Source: Paenibacillus sp. GM2
GTDB lineage: Bacteria; Bacillota; Bacilli; Paenibacillales; Paenibacillaceae
Direction: 5' to 3'
Length of the DNA: 34,432 nt
Assembly (NCBI RefSeq): GCF_900069005.2
Contig: NZ_LN831274.1
Coordinates: forward strand, 67,404-101,835
The notes under the pieces are model-generated. The model saw nothing but the letters and a program-made list of their open reading frames with translations. It was not told the origin of the DNA and made no database searches. Within the stretch, counting starts at the first letter, position 1; every line of letters begins with the position of its first letter. The position numbers and the translations under genes are program-made. Positions 8,018 through 15,006 of this stretch are shown here, in pieces.

Positions 8018-8137
8018 CCTTCCAATCCTCCACTCTGGATATCCTGATAAATGTTACTTTACCCAGAAAATGTGTGGAAATAATGGAGGAAGTTTAACTT
8101 TTAATTGTTTATTTTAAATAATTTCAATTTACAATCA

Positions 8138-9016
8138 TTACTCGTGCACCGTCATAATAAGTCCGCCCTCATTATCGCCGGAGAGCTCATACTGCTTACT
8201 CCCTGGAAGTTCAACCGTCTTGTTATGGGACTCCGGATAGTAGGTTATCGTATACTTTTTGCCATCGACCTCGGCGGAGATCCTTCCTTCCTCCTGCAAG
8301 AAGCTGATATACTCCTCCAATACAAGGCCCTTTTCATACATAATAGCGCTATGAGGCAGGCCAACATAACGAATATGCCACGGCTCATATTCGATACCGG
8401 TAATATCGATCTTGTCCTTCGGATAACGCAAAATGAATCCGTATTTCCAAGCGTTCTTCTCAATCCATCGTCCCTCAGCGGCCTCGGACATCTTCGATTG
8501 AGTCGATCCAACATCCAGTGATAATCCTAAATTATGCTCACTATTCCCCGCGGGCAAGGCAAACTCCGAACCCATTTCTTCATATAATACGTCCTGCTGC
8601 TCGAAATCGCGATAGCCACTGCTGATCAGAAAATGGTTAACTCCATCCTTAGACGCAGCCGCGACCATATCCACAAACCTCTTTGCCACTTCTTCGGACA
8701 GACGAATGTTGCGATCATACACCCCGAAACCCTGCATCAAGTCAGGGGAATCGAATAAATTAACAATATCTGTTCTGACACTTTCCTTTCGGACTGCAAA
8801 TTGCCTATTAACCAGAAGCAGATTTCCTTGATATATTTGGCTTCTTTCAACTTGTATTTGACTCGTGGTCTGAGACACAAGATGCTGGGACGAATCAGAA
8901 TTATACGTTTGTCTAAGACTTTGGATCTTCACATTATCTTTCAAGACCGGCTCTATTTTAATGAGTAGATAGCATAACCCTAGCATGAATAGTACAACAA
9001 ATACCCTCTTCTTCAT
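8138..9016 (-). CDS. vanY: VanY-like D-alanyl-D-alanine carboxypeptidase
   Basis: A membrane-anchored zinc D,D-carboxypeptidase of the M15B (VanY/DacB) type, 292 residues. Residues 4-22 form a single N-terminal membrane segment without a lipobox. The catalytic half contains SSGYR (132-136), the zinc motif SxHxxGxxxD as SEHNLGLSLD (His161, Asp168) and EPWH (Glu211, His214), all intact. It should trim the terminal D-Ala from cell-wall pentapeptides in the extracytoplasmic space. About 60 extra residues follow the peptidase core at the C-terminus (VDGKKYTITYYPESHNK onward), possibly a small beta domain. AAGGAGG lies 10 bases before the ATG. It follows a VanR/VanS-like pair but there are no vanH, vanA or vanX genes here, so the context suggests wall remodelling more than acquired glycopeptide resistance. 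Confidence 0.9.
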   Translation of the reverse strand: MKKRVFVVLFMLGLCYLLIKIEPVLKDNVKIQSLRQTYNSDSSQHLVSQTTSQIQVERSQIYQGNLLLVNRQFAVRKESVRTDIVNLFDSPDLMQGFGVYDRNIRLSEEVAKRFVDMVAAASKDGVNHFLISSGYRDFEQQDVLYEEMGSEFALPAGNSEHNLGLSLDVGSTQSKMSEAAEGRWIEKNAWKYGFILRYPKDKIDITGIEYEPWHIRYVGLPHSAIMYEKGLVLEEYISFLQEEGRISAEVDGKKYTITYYPESHNKTVELPGSKQYELSGDNEGGLIMTVHE

Positions 9017-9088
9017 TCTCTGGCTTCCTCCTTGAAATCTGCTTGCCCATTAAGAATAGAAGGAACTTATAAAATAAAGATTAGGGTA

Positions 9089-9108
9089 TTCTTAAAATAT
9101 TTCTTAAA
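9089..9108 (-). promoter_or_regulatory. Direct repeat upstream of vanY, candidate response-regulator site
   Basis: In the 110 bases between the kinase and vanY, TTTAAGAA occurs twice on the minus strand with a 12-base step. Tandem direct repeats of this size are typical of OmpR-family regulator sites, and a TATAAG hexamer lies about 20 bases further on. This suggests vanY has its own VanR-controlled promoter. The proposal rests on pattern only. Confidence 0.35.
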
Positions 9109-9126
9109 TTTTCCGCATATCCGAAG

Positions 9127-10236
9127 TTATTCAATCGCTTTACTTTCTAGCGGCAAGCGCACCTCAAACACGGTTCTAGTCAAGCTGCTTTCCGCAGTAA
9201 TCGTTCCCTGATGCTGGTCCACGATATTTCTGGCGATAAATAAGCCAAGTCCTTTGCTGTCCTCTTGGTGCGAGCGGGCTTTATCTCCATTAAAGAACAT
9301 ATCAAAGAGATGCGGCATATCTTCAGCAGGGATTATATCCCCGTAATTTACAATTTGGACGATAATCGTATCTTCGCTCTCTATATAACCGTTAATATCT
9401 ACGTACTGGCCGTCCGTTCCGTATCGGCTTGCATTGGTCAGGAGATTCTCAAATACGCGAGCCAGCAAATCTCCATCCCCAATCATAGCAAGCGGTGTAG
9501 CAATATTTAGCCGGACCGTTAAATCATTCTTCTCAAAGACGGGATACAATTCCTCACTTAGCTGAATCAGCAGTTCATTAATATTGATCGGCGTCTTCTT
9601 AAGCCTCAGCATCCCGTAGTTCATCCGCGTGATTTCGAACAGCTCGTCAATCAGCTTCTCCAGACGTTGGGATTTGGTGAAAGCAATCATTAAGTAATGC
9701 CTGACCTGCTCCTGTGTTAACTGCTCTTCCTTCAAGATTAAATCGAGATATCCCAGGACCGATGTGAGCGGTGTACGCAAATCATGCGCCAGGTTGACGA
9801 CCAGCTGATCCTTGCTGCTCTCCGTGAAATCCCCTCTTTCAACGGCTTGTCTAAGCTGCTCACTGGCTAAATTAATGTCCTCCGCAATAGCTCCTAATTC
9901 ATCTTGGGTTGAAATCTGGACGCGCTGTTTGAAATCGCCACGGGCAAGATGATTGATCCCCTCGGAAATTTGTCTGAAGTAGATCGAATATGGTCTTGAG
10001 AGCAAATAAAAAAATAGAATGGAAAGCGGTATAAAAAGGATCAGGAAAAAGTTGACATCACCGATGCTCCGGATCCATTTACGATAATAGGCCATGGAAT
10101 CCTCAAGCCGTACGTTATTGCGATAATAAATTTGCAGAATCTTATAGATGGTATAGGTGATGGCTCCAGACAACCCCATGCTGGCCGCAAACAACATCAG
10201 CATCTTAGAACGGAAACTGCGTTTGATTCTAGCCAT
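9127..10236 (-). CDS. VanS-like sensor histidine kinase
   Basis: A 369-residue membrane kinase. Two membrane helices (about residues 12-35 and 60-80) enclose only a very short external loop of about 25 residues, so sensing probably happens in or near the membrane. Then come a HAMP linker (IYFRQISEGINHLARGDFKQ), the phospho-acceptor region NLAHDLRTPLTSVLGYLDLI with His151, the N box ENLLTN (263-268) and the G2 box GLGLFIA near 329-335. The spacing and the acceptor region match the VanS/VanSB group. The ATG overlaps the end of the regulator gene by 8 bases, the usual arrangement for a coupled two-component pair. The likely signal is cell-wall stress, from family resemblance only. Confidence 0.88.
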   Translation of the reverse strand: MARIKRSFRSKMLMLFAASMGLSGAITYTIYKILQIYYRNNVRLEDSMAYYRKWIRSIGDVNFFLILFIPLSILFFYLLSRPYSIYFRQISEGINHLARGDFKQRVQISTQDELGAIAEDINLASEQLRQAVERGDFTESSKDQLVVNLAHDLRTPLTSVLGYLDLILKEEQLTQEQVRHYLMIAFTKSQRLEKLIDELFEITRMNYGMLRLKKTPININELLIQLSEELYPVFEKNDLTVRLNIATPLAMIGDGDLLARVFENLLTNASRYGTDGQYVDINGYIESEDTIIVQIVNYGDIIPAEDMPHLFDMFFNGDKARSHQEDSKGLGLFIARNIVDQHQGTITAESSLTRTVFEVRLPLESKAIE

Positions 10237-10924
10237 TGAATGAATACCCTACCCCCCATACCGTTTTGATCCACTTGTCTTTTTGCTTATCTTCCATCAG
10301 CTTCTTCCGCAGGGTACGAATATGAACCATAACTGTATTACTGCCCTCAAAATAGGCCTCGCCCCATACCTGTTCAAAAATATTTTCCACGCTGAATACC
10401 TTTTTCGGGTGACTGGCCAGTAAATACAAAATATCAAATTCCTTCGGTGTGACGACGATATCCTCGCCATATAGGGTTATAGTTCGGCGGTCGACAGAGA
10501 TCACTAGCCCACCGAATTCAAGCACGGCAGATTGCTCTACCCGGGGCTGGTTCAGCTTCGTGTATCTGCGCAGCTGCGCGTTAGCACGGGCCACCAATTC
10601 GATTGGTGTAAACGGCTTCGTCATATAATCATCGGCTCCGATCACCAGACCGTGCACCTTATCGAAATCGGATGTCTTCGCACTTAAAAAGATGATCGGC
10701 ATGTTGTATTGTTCGCGTACCTGGCGCGTTACCTCATAGCCGTCCAGCTTCGGCATCATGATATCCAATATGAGCAGATCGATCGGCTGCGACTGAATGA
10801 CCTGCATCGCTTCCAGTCCATTATAGGCTGTGATGACATGGTAGCCTTCCTTCTCCAGATGAATCGAGATCAGATCGGCAATCTCTACCTCGTCATCGGC
10901 CACCAGAATCGATATACGTTCCAC
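10229..10924 (-). CDS. VanR-like response regulator (OmpR family)
   Basis: A 231-residue DNA-binding response regulator. The receiver domain shows the acidic pair Asp10-Asp11, the phosphorylation site Asp54 in LILDIMMPKLDGYEV and the conserved Lys in YMTKPF. A winged-helix domain follows (TPKEFDILYLLASHPKKVFS, then TVMVHIRTLRKKL and GVGYSF). The start is GTG at 10924, with GAGGGAGTGG a few bases upstream; no better ATG exists at the N-terminus, and the sequence ISILVADDE demands this start. It is first in the regulator-kinase-vanY series and presumably activates vanY and perhaps the copper oxidase downstream. Confidence 0.9.
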   Translation of the reverse strand: MERISILVADDEVEIADLISIHLEKEGYHVITAYNGLEAMQVIQSQPIDLLILDIMMPKLDGYEVTRQVREQYNMPIIFLSAKTSDFDKVHGLVIGADDYMTKPFTPIELVARANAQLRRYTKLNQPRVEQSAVLEFGGLVISVDRRTITLYGEDIVVTPKEFDILYLLASHPKKVFSVENIFEQVWGEAYFEGSNTVMVHIRTLRKKLMEDKQKDKWIKTVWGVGYSFNG

Positions 10925-11151
10925 TATTCCACTCCCTCATCAATTTACATCTCCTACTATTCTCTATGATTTCTCCGGCTTATTCAAGATTAAGGGCTGG
11001 CAAGGTCCATTTACATGGCGCATTATACGCGGACACGCAGATGCCTTCTTCCATATCTGAAAATAATCGCTTTTGGAAGCGAACATCCAAAGGACGGTGA
11101 ATATGATGTAGCAATAGCGCCTATTTACAACACCGCAAAGGTGGAGAAGAA

Positions 11152-11352
11152 ATGAATTGGATAATCGCAGTCCTATGTATCGCTCTGGGGGCCATGTCCG
11201 CTCTCTTTCCGGGCTCGGCCTGGTATCTGTCTTACGGATGGAGGTATAGAGATCATGCTCCCAGCCAAGCTGCACTTGTAACTCAGCGCATTGGCGGCAT
11301 TTTGCTGTCTTTGATCGGCCTTGCCATGATCGCAGTCAGCTGCTCCTCCTAA
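11152..11352 (+). CDS. Small two-helix membrane protein (DUF6199-like)
   Basis: A 66-residue protein with two hydrophobic stretches (IIAVLCIALGAMSALF and IGGILLSLIGLAMIAV) joined by a polar segment WYLSYGWRYRDHAPSQAALVTQR. The SYGWRYRDHAPS-like loop recalls a family of short Bacillales membrane proteins of unknown function (DUF6199, from memory). GGAGAAG precedes the ATG. It is the first plus-strand gene after the divergent vanR gene. A perfect six-base inverted repeat (TTTGGA at 11072-11077, TCCAAA at 11086-11091) lies about 60 bases upstream and may be regulatory. Confidence 0.7.
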   Translation: MNWIIAVLCIALGAMSALFPGSAWYLSYGWRYRDHAPSQAALVTQRIGGILLSLIGLAMIAVSCSS

Positions 11353-11436
11353 CCTGTCCGCCTCCTATATCATTTTGGCATTCTCAGCTGTATTGGGTTA
11401 AACTGACAATAAGATGAAAATATAGGAGGCGCGATC

Positions 11437-11919
11437 ATGAGCATATACGATTATGAGGTACGAACCATTTCCGGCGAAATCACAACCCTGGAGCCTTATC
11501 GGGGAAAGGTGCTGTTGATCGTCAATACGGCAAGCGGCTGCGGCCTGACCCCCCATTATCAGGGGCTGCAGGAGCTATACACGGAATACGCGGAAAGAGG
11601 CTTTGCTGTTCTGGGATTTCCCTGCAATCAATTTGCTGGACAAGAACCCGGTACAGAAGAAGAAATTAAATCTTTCTGCGAGACTAATTATCAGGTGACC
11701 TTCCCGTTATTCAGCAAGATTGATGTAAAAGGCGAGCATGCGCATCCCCTCTATCAATACCTTGTGGAGCATACACCCGAGCCTTACCGTACTGGAGACA
11801 TCGAATGGAATTTCGTAAAATTTTTGATCGACCGCAGCGGCAATATAATGAAGCAGTACAGCGCCCGCACCGAGCCTGAGGCGATCCGATCTGATATTGA
11901 GCAACTGCTGGAGCAATAA
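11437..11919 (+). CDS. bsaA: Glutathione peroxidase family thiol peroxidase
   Basis: A 160-residue peroxidase that reduces hydroperoxides, in Firmicutes most likely with thioredoxin or bacillithiol rather than glutathione. The catalytic motif NTASGCGLTPHY holds Cys35 in place of selenocysteine. The other members of the active-site tetrad are visible: Gln69 in FAGQEPG, and Trp124-Asn125 in EWNFVKFLI. The second signature FPCNQF contains Cys63; Cys81 may be the resolving residue. TAGGAGG lies ideally before the ATG. The gene stands alone, followed at once by the tRNA-Gly promoter. The gene name bsaA is by analogy with Bacillus subtilis. Confidence 0.92.
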   Translation: MSIYDYEVRTISGEITTLEPYRGKVLLIVNTASGCGLTPHYQGLQELYTEYAERGFAVLGFPCNQFAGQEPGTEEEIKSFCETNYQVTFPLFSKIDVKGEHAHPLYQYLVEHTPEPYRTGDIEWNFVKFLIDRSGNIMKQYSARTEPEAIRSDIEQLLEQ

Positions 11920-11933
11920 GCTGAGCTTCCCCC

Positions 11934-11962
11934 TTGATCTTCCCGCTGCATAGGATTATAAT
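11934..11962 (+). promoter_or_regulatory. Sigma-A promoter of tRNA-Gly
   Basis: TTGATC, a 17-base spacer and TATAAT end 14 bases before the tRNA 5' end, the expected distance for a tRNA promoter. Confidence 0.8.
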
Positions 11963-11976
11963 AAATAATGCTGAAT

Positions 11977-12050
11977 GCGGGTGTAGTTCAATGGTAGAAT
12001 GCCAGCTTCCCAAGCTTGAGGCGAGGGTTCGATTCCCTTCACCCGCTCCA
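11977..12050 (+). tRNA. tRNA-Gly (anticodon CCC)
   Basis: A complete 74-base cloverleaf with encoded CCA: acceptor arm GCGGGTG/CACCCGC, D-arm GTTC-AATGGTA-GAAT, anticodon stem CCAGC/GCTTG with loop TTCCCAA, and T-arm loop TTCGATT. The loop gives anticodon CCC. The anticodon stem has a C-T mismatch at its second pair. Many Bacillales read all GGN codons with GCC and UCC tRNAs, so a CCC tRNA is an extra decoder for GGG. Confidence 0.93.
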
Positions 12051-12066
12051 TATTTATACAAGGTTA

Positions 12067-12101
12067 GGCCTCTGGATGATCCAGGGGCCTTTTGGTTGTT
12101 T
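12067..12101 (+). terminator. Terminator after tRNA-Gly
   Basis: GGCCTCTGG pairs with CCAGGGGCC around ATGAT, followed by TTTTGGTTGTTTTT. Confidence 0.88.
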
Positions 12102-12126
12102 TTACAATAATATCCTAATAAAAAGG

Positions 12127-12155
12127 TTGAAGTAAGTAACGGACCGATGTACAAT
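12127..12155 (+). promoter_or_regulatory. Sigma-A promoter directly before the PAP2 phosphatase
   Basis: TTGAAG, a 17-base spacer and TACAAT. The -10 box ends only seven bases before the first ATG of the gene, so transcription would begin at or next to the start codon. Confidence 0.65.
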
Positions 12156-12162
12156 AGGTAGC

Positions 12163-12882
12163 ATGCTTTCTAAGCATACTATCCCACAGAAAGGCTTTGA
12201 TGATGTGAATAAGTTGATTGAGCGGCTTCCAGAGAAATGGAGAGGCTGGCTGCCTTTGTTGCTCATGCTGATTTTTCCAGTGCTTGGCGCTCTGTACAAA
12301 CTTGTAAATCGCCCGAAAGCGCAGGTCTACTACCTTGGCACCTCATTTGATCAGGCGACTCCATTCGTTAAGTATTTTGCGCTTCCTTATGGAATCTGGA
12401 TATTTTTTATCTATGTATGTATTGTTTATTTCTTCTTCAAAGACCGTAAGTCGTATTACCGCTCCTTGCTGCTGTACACGATCTCGGCCTTATCATGTTA
12501 CGTCATTTACTTAATGTTTCAGACTACGGTGCCCCGGCCAACCATCACCGGAAATGACCCGTTCAGTCTAATTGTAAAATATATCTATAATCGTGATTTG
12601 CCGTTTAACTGCTTTCCAAGCATTCATTGCTTCTCCAGTTATATGGTGATGCGGTTGATCTGGACCAGTCCGGCTCGCAACCGTGTAAATACGCTTCTTA
12701 TCAGCGGCATGTCCTTGATCATTATCGCTTCTACCCTGCTTATCAAGCAGCATGTCCTTGCCGATGCGATCGCAGGTATCGCCCTTGTTGAATTTTATAT
12801 TCTGGTATTGTTCCGGCTCCCCAGCTTATATCGCAGTCGTTCTTCCAAAGGACAGGTGCATCAGCGCGGGATCAATGCCTAA
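12163..12882 (+). CDS. PAP2-type membrane phosphatase
   Basis: A 239-residue integral membrane protein with about six helices and the three PAP2 signature blocks: RPTI after a helix (near residues 124-130), CFPSIHCFSS (the PSGH motif with Ile for Gly, catalytic His) and KQHVLADAIAG (second catalytic His and Asp). It should remove phosphate from a lipid substrate such as undecaprenyl pyrophosphate or phosphatidylglycerol phosphate; which one is unknown. The start is uncertain. ATG 12163 has no ribosome site and lies at the predicted transcription start, so the mRNA may be leaderless. A GTG at 12205 has AAGG ten bases upstream and would give a protein 14 residues shorter. Transcription ends in a symmetric hairpin shared with the convergent ROK gene. 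Confidence 0.87.
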   Translation: MLSKHTIPQKGFDDVNKLIERLPEKWRGWLPLLLMLIFPVLGALYKLVNRPKAQVYYLGTSFDQATPFVKYFALPYGIWIFFIYVCIVYFFFKDRKSYYRSLLLYTISALSCYVIYLMFQTTVPRPTITGNDPFSLIVKYIYNRDLPFNCFPSIHCFSSYMVMRLIWTSPARNRVNTLLISGMSLIIIASTLLIKQHVLADAIAGIALVEFYILVLFRLPSLYRSRSSKGQVHQRGINA

Positions 12883-12896
12883 TTGTCAGATACAGA

Positions 12897-12927
12897 AAAA
12901 GCTCTCCGCTATTGGGAGAGCTTTTTG
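12897..12927. terminator. Bidirectional terminator between PAP2 and ROK genes
   Basis: AAAAAGCTCTCC and GGAGAGCTTTTT form a perfect stem with a seven-base loop. Runs of T follow on both strands, serving both convergent genes. Confidence 0.9.
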
Positions 12928-12942
12928 ATTCTTTGTATGATT

Positions 12943-13884
12943 TTAAATAAAATAACCTGCGACAGCTCCAACGACTCCGCCATGATCCCCCAAAGATGCC
13001 GCAACAACTTCAATCTCCTCTGCTCTCTCCCTGAACACGGGGAGCAATTGCAGCGATAGCTGATCACGGACGGGCTTCAGCAAGAAGTCTCCTTGACCGG
13101 TAATGGCCCCTCCAATGACGATTCCTTCCGGATTAAAGATATGGACCATATTGGCTAGCCCTGCCGCAATATAACGCGTATACTGCTCAAGAACGTGCAT
13201 GGCTGCTTCGCTCCCGCTCTGCGCCAAGGCGAATACCCTTTCCGGCTTATGGATCTCCGCAATTTCCGGCCCGGCCTCCTTCACCAATCTCATCAAGCCT
13301 GTTGCAGAAGCATATTGCTCCCAGCAGCCCGTTCTGCCACAATTACACGGATAGCCATCAATGCTAATAACATGATGTCCTATCTCTCCGGCAAACCCGT
13401 CGCGCCCCGGATATGGCCGATGATCGATAATCAGACAGCCTCCTATACCTGTACCCAAGGTAATGCAGATGAAATCCTTCCAGCCTCTCCCCGATCCTAC
13501 CCATGCTTCCCCGAAAGCCATCGCGTTCGCATCATTATCGACCATTACGGACAAGCCGGATAGAGATTGCAGCCGATTGCCAAGCTCCATTCCGGACCAT
13601 CCCGGCAAATTGGCTGTGGCCCCCATAACGACGCCTGTACGCCTATTAACTTGTCCCGCTGTGCCAATGCCAACACCCGCTACCTTCCAACCCCTGCTGT
13701 CGGAATAAAGCGCCATTTCTTTCGTAATTTCAGCAATTCGGCTTAATAATGCCTCTCCGCCTTCATGCGCCTTCGTCGGAAGGCTTAAGTGATGGAGAAC
13801 CTCTCCCCGGGCATTTACAATTCCTGATTTAATGTTCGTACCGCCAATATCCAAACCGATGGCCACTTCTTCTGTATGCCGCAT
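12943..13884 (-). CDS. ROK-family sugar kinase, probably N-acetylmannosamine kinase or glucokinase
   Basis: A 313-residue ROK kinase. Features: the ATP-binding loop GLDIGGTNIKSG near the N-terminus, DNDANA (116-121) with the catalytic Asp, GTGIGGC (144-150), and the ROK zinc site GEIGHHVISIDGYPCNCGRT with His170 or His171, Cys180, Cys182 and Cys187. I use the ATG at 13884, which has GATGGAGG eight bases upstream; a longer frame to 13959 lacks such a site. Placement 100 bases after nanE on the same transcript suggests that it phosphorylates N-acetylmannosamine to give the NanE substrate. Sequence alone cannot exclude glucokinase. Confidence 0.88.
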   Translation of the reverse strand: MRHTEEVAIGLDIGGTNIKSGIVNARGEVLHHLSLPTKAHEGGEALLSRIAEITKEMALYSDSRGWKVAGVGIGTAGQVNRRTGVVMGATANLPGWSGMELGNRLQSLSGLSVMVDNDANAMAFGEAWVGSGRGWKDFICITLGTGIGGCLIIDHRPYPGRDGFAGEIGHHVISIDGYPCNCGRTGCWEQYASATGLMRLVKEAGPEIAEIHKPERVFALAQSGSEAAMHVLEQYTRYIAAGLANMVHIFNPEGIVIGGAITGQGDFLLKPVRDQLSLQLLPVFRERAEEIEVVAASLGDHGGVVGAVAGYFI

Positions 13885-13984
13885 TCGTTCAGCCTCCATC
13901 TCTATCGGTTCATCATACAATGTTGAATGGTGCAAACCCCGCTGTGCATAATATATCAATGGTTTAAATTAATAAGACCTATTA

Positions 13985-14665
13985 TTATCGTATAGCATCG
14001 GTGAATTTCTTTGTAATTAATTGTGGTCTGGTAATAGCGCCACCAATGACTACGGCGTAAGCCCCTGCTTGGATACACTGTGATGCCTGCCCAGGAGTAT
14101 AAATCTTTCCCTCAGCTAACACAGGAATGCCGACTTTCCGGCTGAGATCTGCAACCAACTGAATATCCGGTTCTTCACCCTGCGGGCTATAGTCCGTATA
14201 ACCAGACAAAGTGGTGGAGATGAGATCGAACCCTAATTTTTCCGCCTCTTCCCCTTCGGCAACGGTGGATACATCTGCCATTAATAAAACCTGATGTTTC
14301 TCCCTGATCTTTTCCACGATCTCCGCTAGATTCATACCTCCTGGTCTGGGGCGCAAGGTTGCATCCATAGCTACAATATCTGCTCCGGCCGCGATCACAC
14401 CTTCGATCTCTTGCAACGTAGGGGTTATGTAAACGTCAGAACCGCTGTAATCTTGCTTCCATAGGCCGATCAGAGGTAAATGACTCACCTGCTTGATGGC
14501 CCTGATATCCTGTGGCGTGTTCGCTCTAATTCCTACCGCGTTGCCCATTTCTGCCGCTATAGCAAAACGTGCCATATAGTCGCTACCATAGAAAGGCTCG
14601 CCCTCAAGGGCCTGACAGGACACAATAAGCCCCCCCTTAAGAGATTGAATGATGGAATGCAGCAT
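13985..14665 (-). CDS. nanE: N-acetylmannosamine-6-phosphate 2-epimerase
   Basis: A 226-residue TIM-barrel enzyme that turns ManNAc-6-phosphate into GlcNAc-6-phosphate. Recognisable parts: GGLIVSCQALEGEPF at the N-terminus, VGIRANTPQDIRAIK, PLIGLWKQDY with the conserved Lys, VAMDATLRPRP, LLMADVST, ISTTLSGYTDYS and VLAEGKIYTPGQA, then VVIGGAITRPQLI. All are standard for NanE. AAGGAG lies before the ATG. It is the first gene after a strong promoter and is followed by the ROK kinase; no NanA lyase, deaminase or sialic acid transporter is in the window. The pair may therefore recycle amino sugars from wall turnover or imported ManNAc. Confidence 0.93.
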   Translation of the reverse strand: MLHSIIQSLKGGLIVSCQALEGEPFYGSDYMARFAIAAEMGNAVGIRANTPQDIRAIKQVSHLPLIGLWKQDYSGSDVYITPTLQEIEGVIAAGADIVAMDATLRPRPGGMNLAEIVEKIREKHQVLLMADVSTVAEGEEAEKLGFDLISTTLSGYTDYSPQGEEPDIQLVADLSRKVGIPVLAEGKIYTPGQASQCIQAGAYAVVIGGAITRPQLITKKFTDAIR

Positions 14666-14777
14666 AGTACAACTCTCCTTATACCGATTTTTTCTTTATC
14701 TTGGATTGGATTTCAATACTTCTTTAATTTTAGGATATAATCTCCTTTTATAAAATAAATAAAGGTTATTTTCTTCA

Positions 14778-14806
14778 ATTATAGTTGTGTACCTCAGCTT
14801 TGTAAA
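14778..14806 (-). promoter_or_regulatory. Sigma-A promoter of the nanE-ROK operon
   Basis: The minus strand reads TTTACA, a 17-base spacer and TATAAT, about 110 bases before the nanE start. It is one of the best promoter matches in the window. Confidence 0.75.
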
Positions 14807-14950
14807 CACCTATTCACTGATTCGACTTCCTCATAAATACAAAAAAACCTTGATTTAGGTAAAGAGCGCCGAAAGAGCAAACTTTTGTTCAACTGGATAA
14901 CCTATATGTTTGACAGCCATAATCGTGCCCACGAGCCACACACCATGCAC

Positions 14951-15006
14951 AAAAAAAGAGTGAGAACGATTTTAGGGGAATACGTACGCCCCCCAGAGAC
15001 TCTCAC
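14951..15006 (-). terminator. Terminator closing the structured non-coding region
   Basis: On the minus strand GTGAGA pairs with TCTCAC around an inner GGGG/CCCC stem, and then comes TC plus seven T. The plus strand has no T-run here, so the transcript runs on the minus strand. Confidence 0.75.

Noticed and set aside
8138..10924. Acquired vancomycin resistance cluster
   Set aside because: Only regulator, kinase and VanY-like genes are present; no vanH, vanA-type ligase or vanX, and no mobile element borders.
10964..11275. 103-residue open frame between vanR and the small membrane protein
   Set aside because: It overlaps the better supported plus-strand gene and has no ribosome site; composition looks random.
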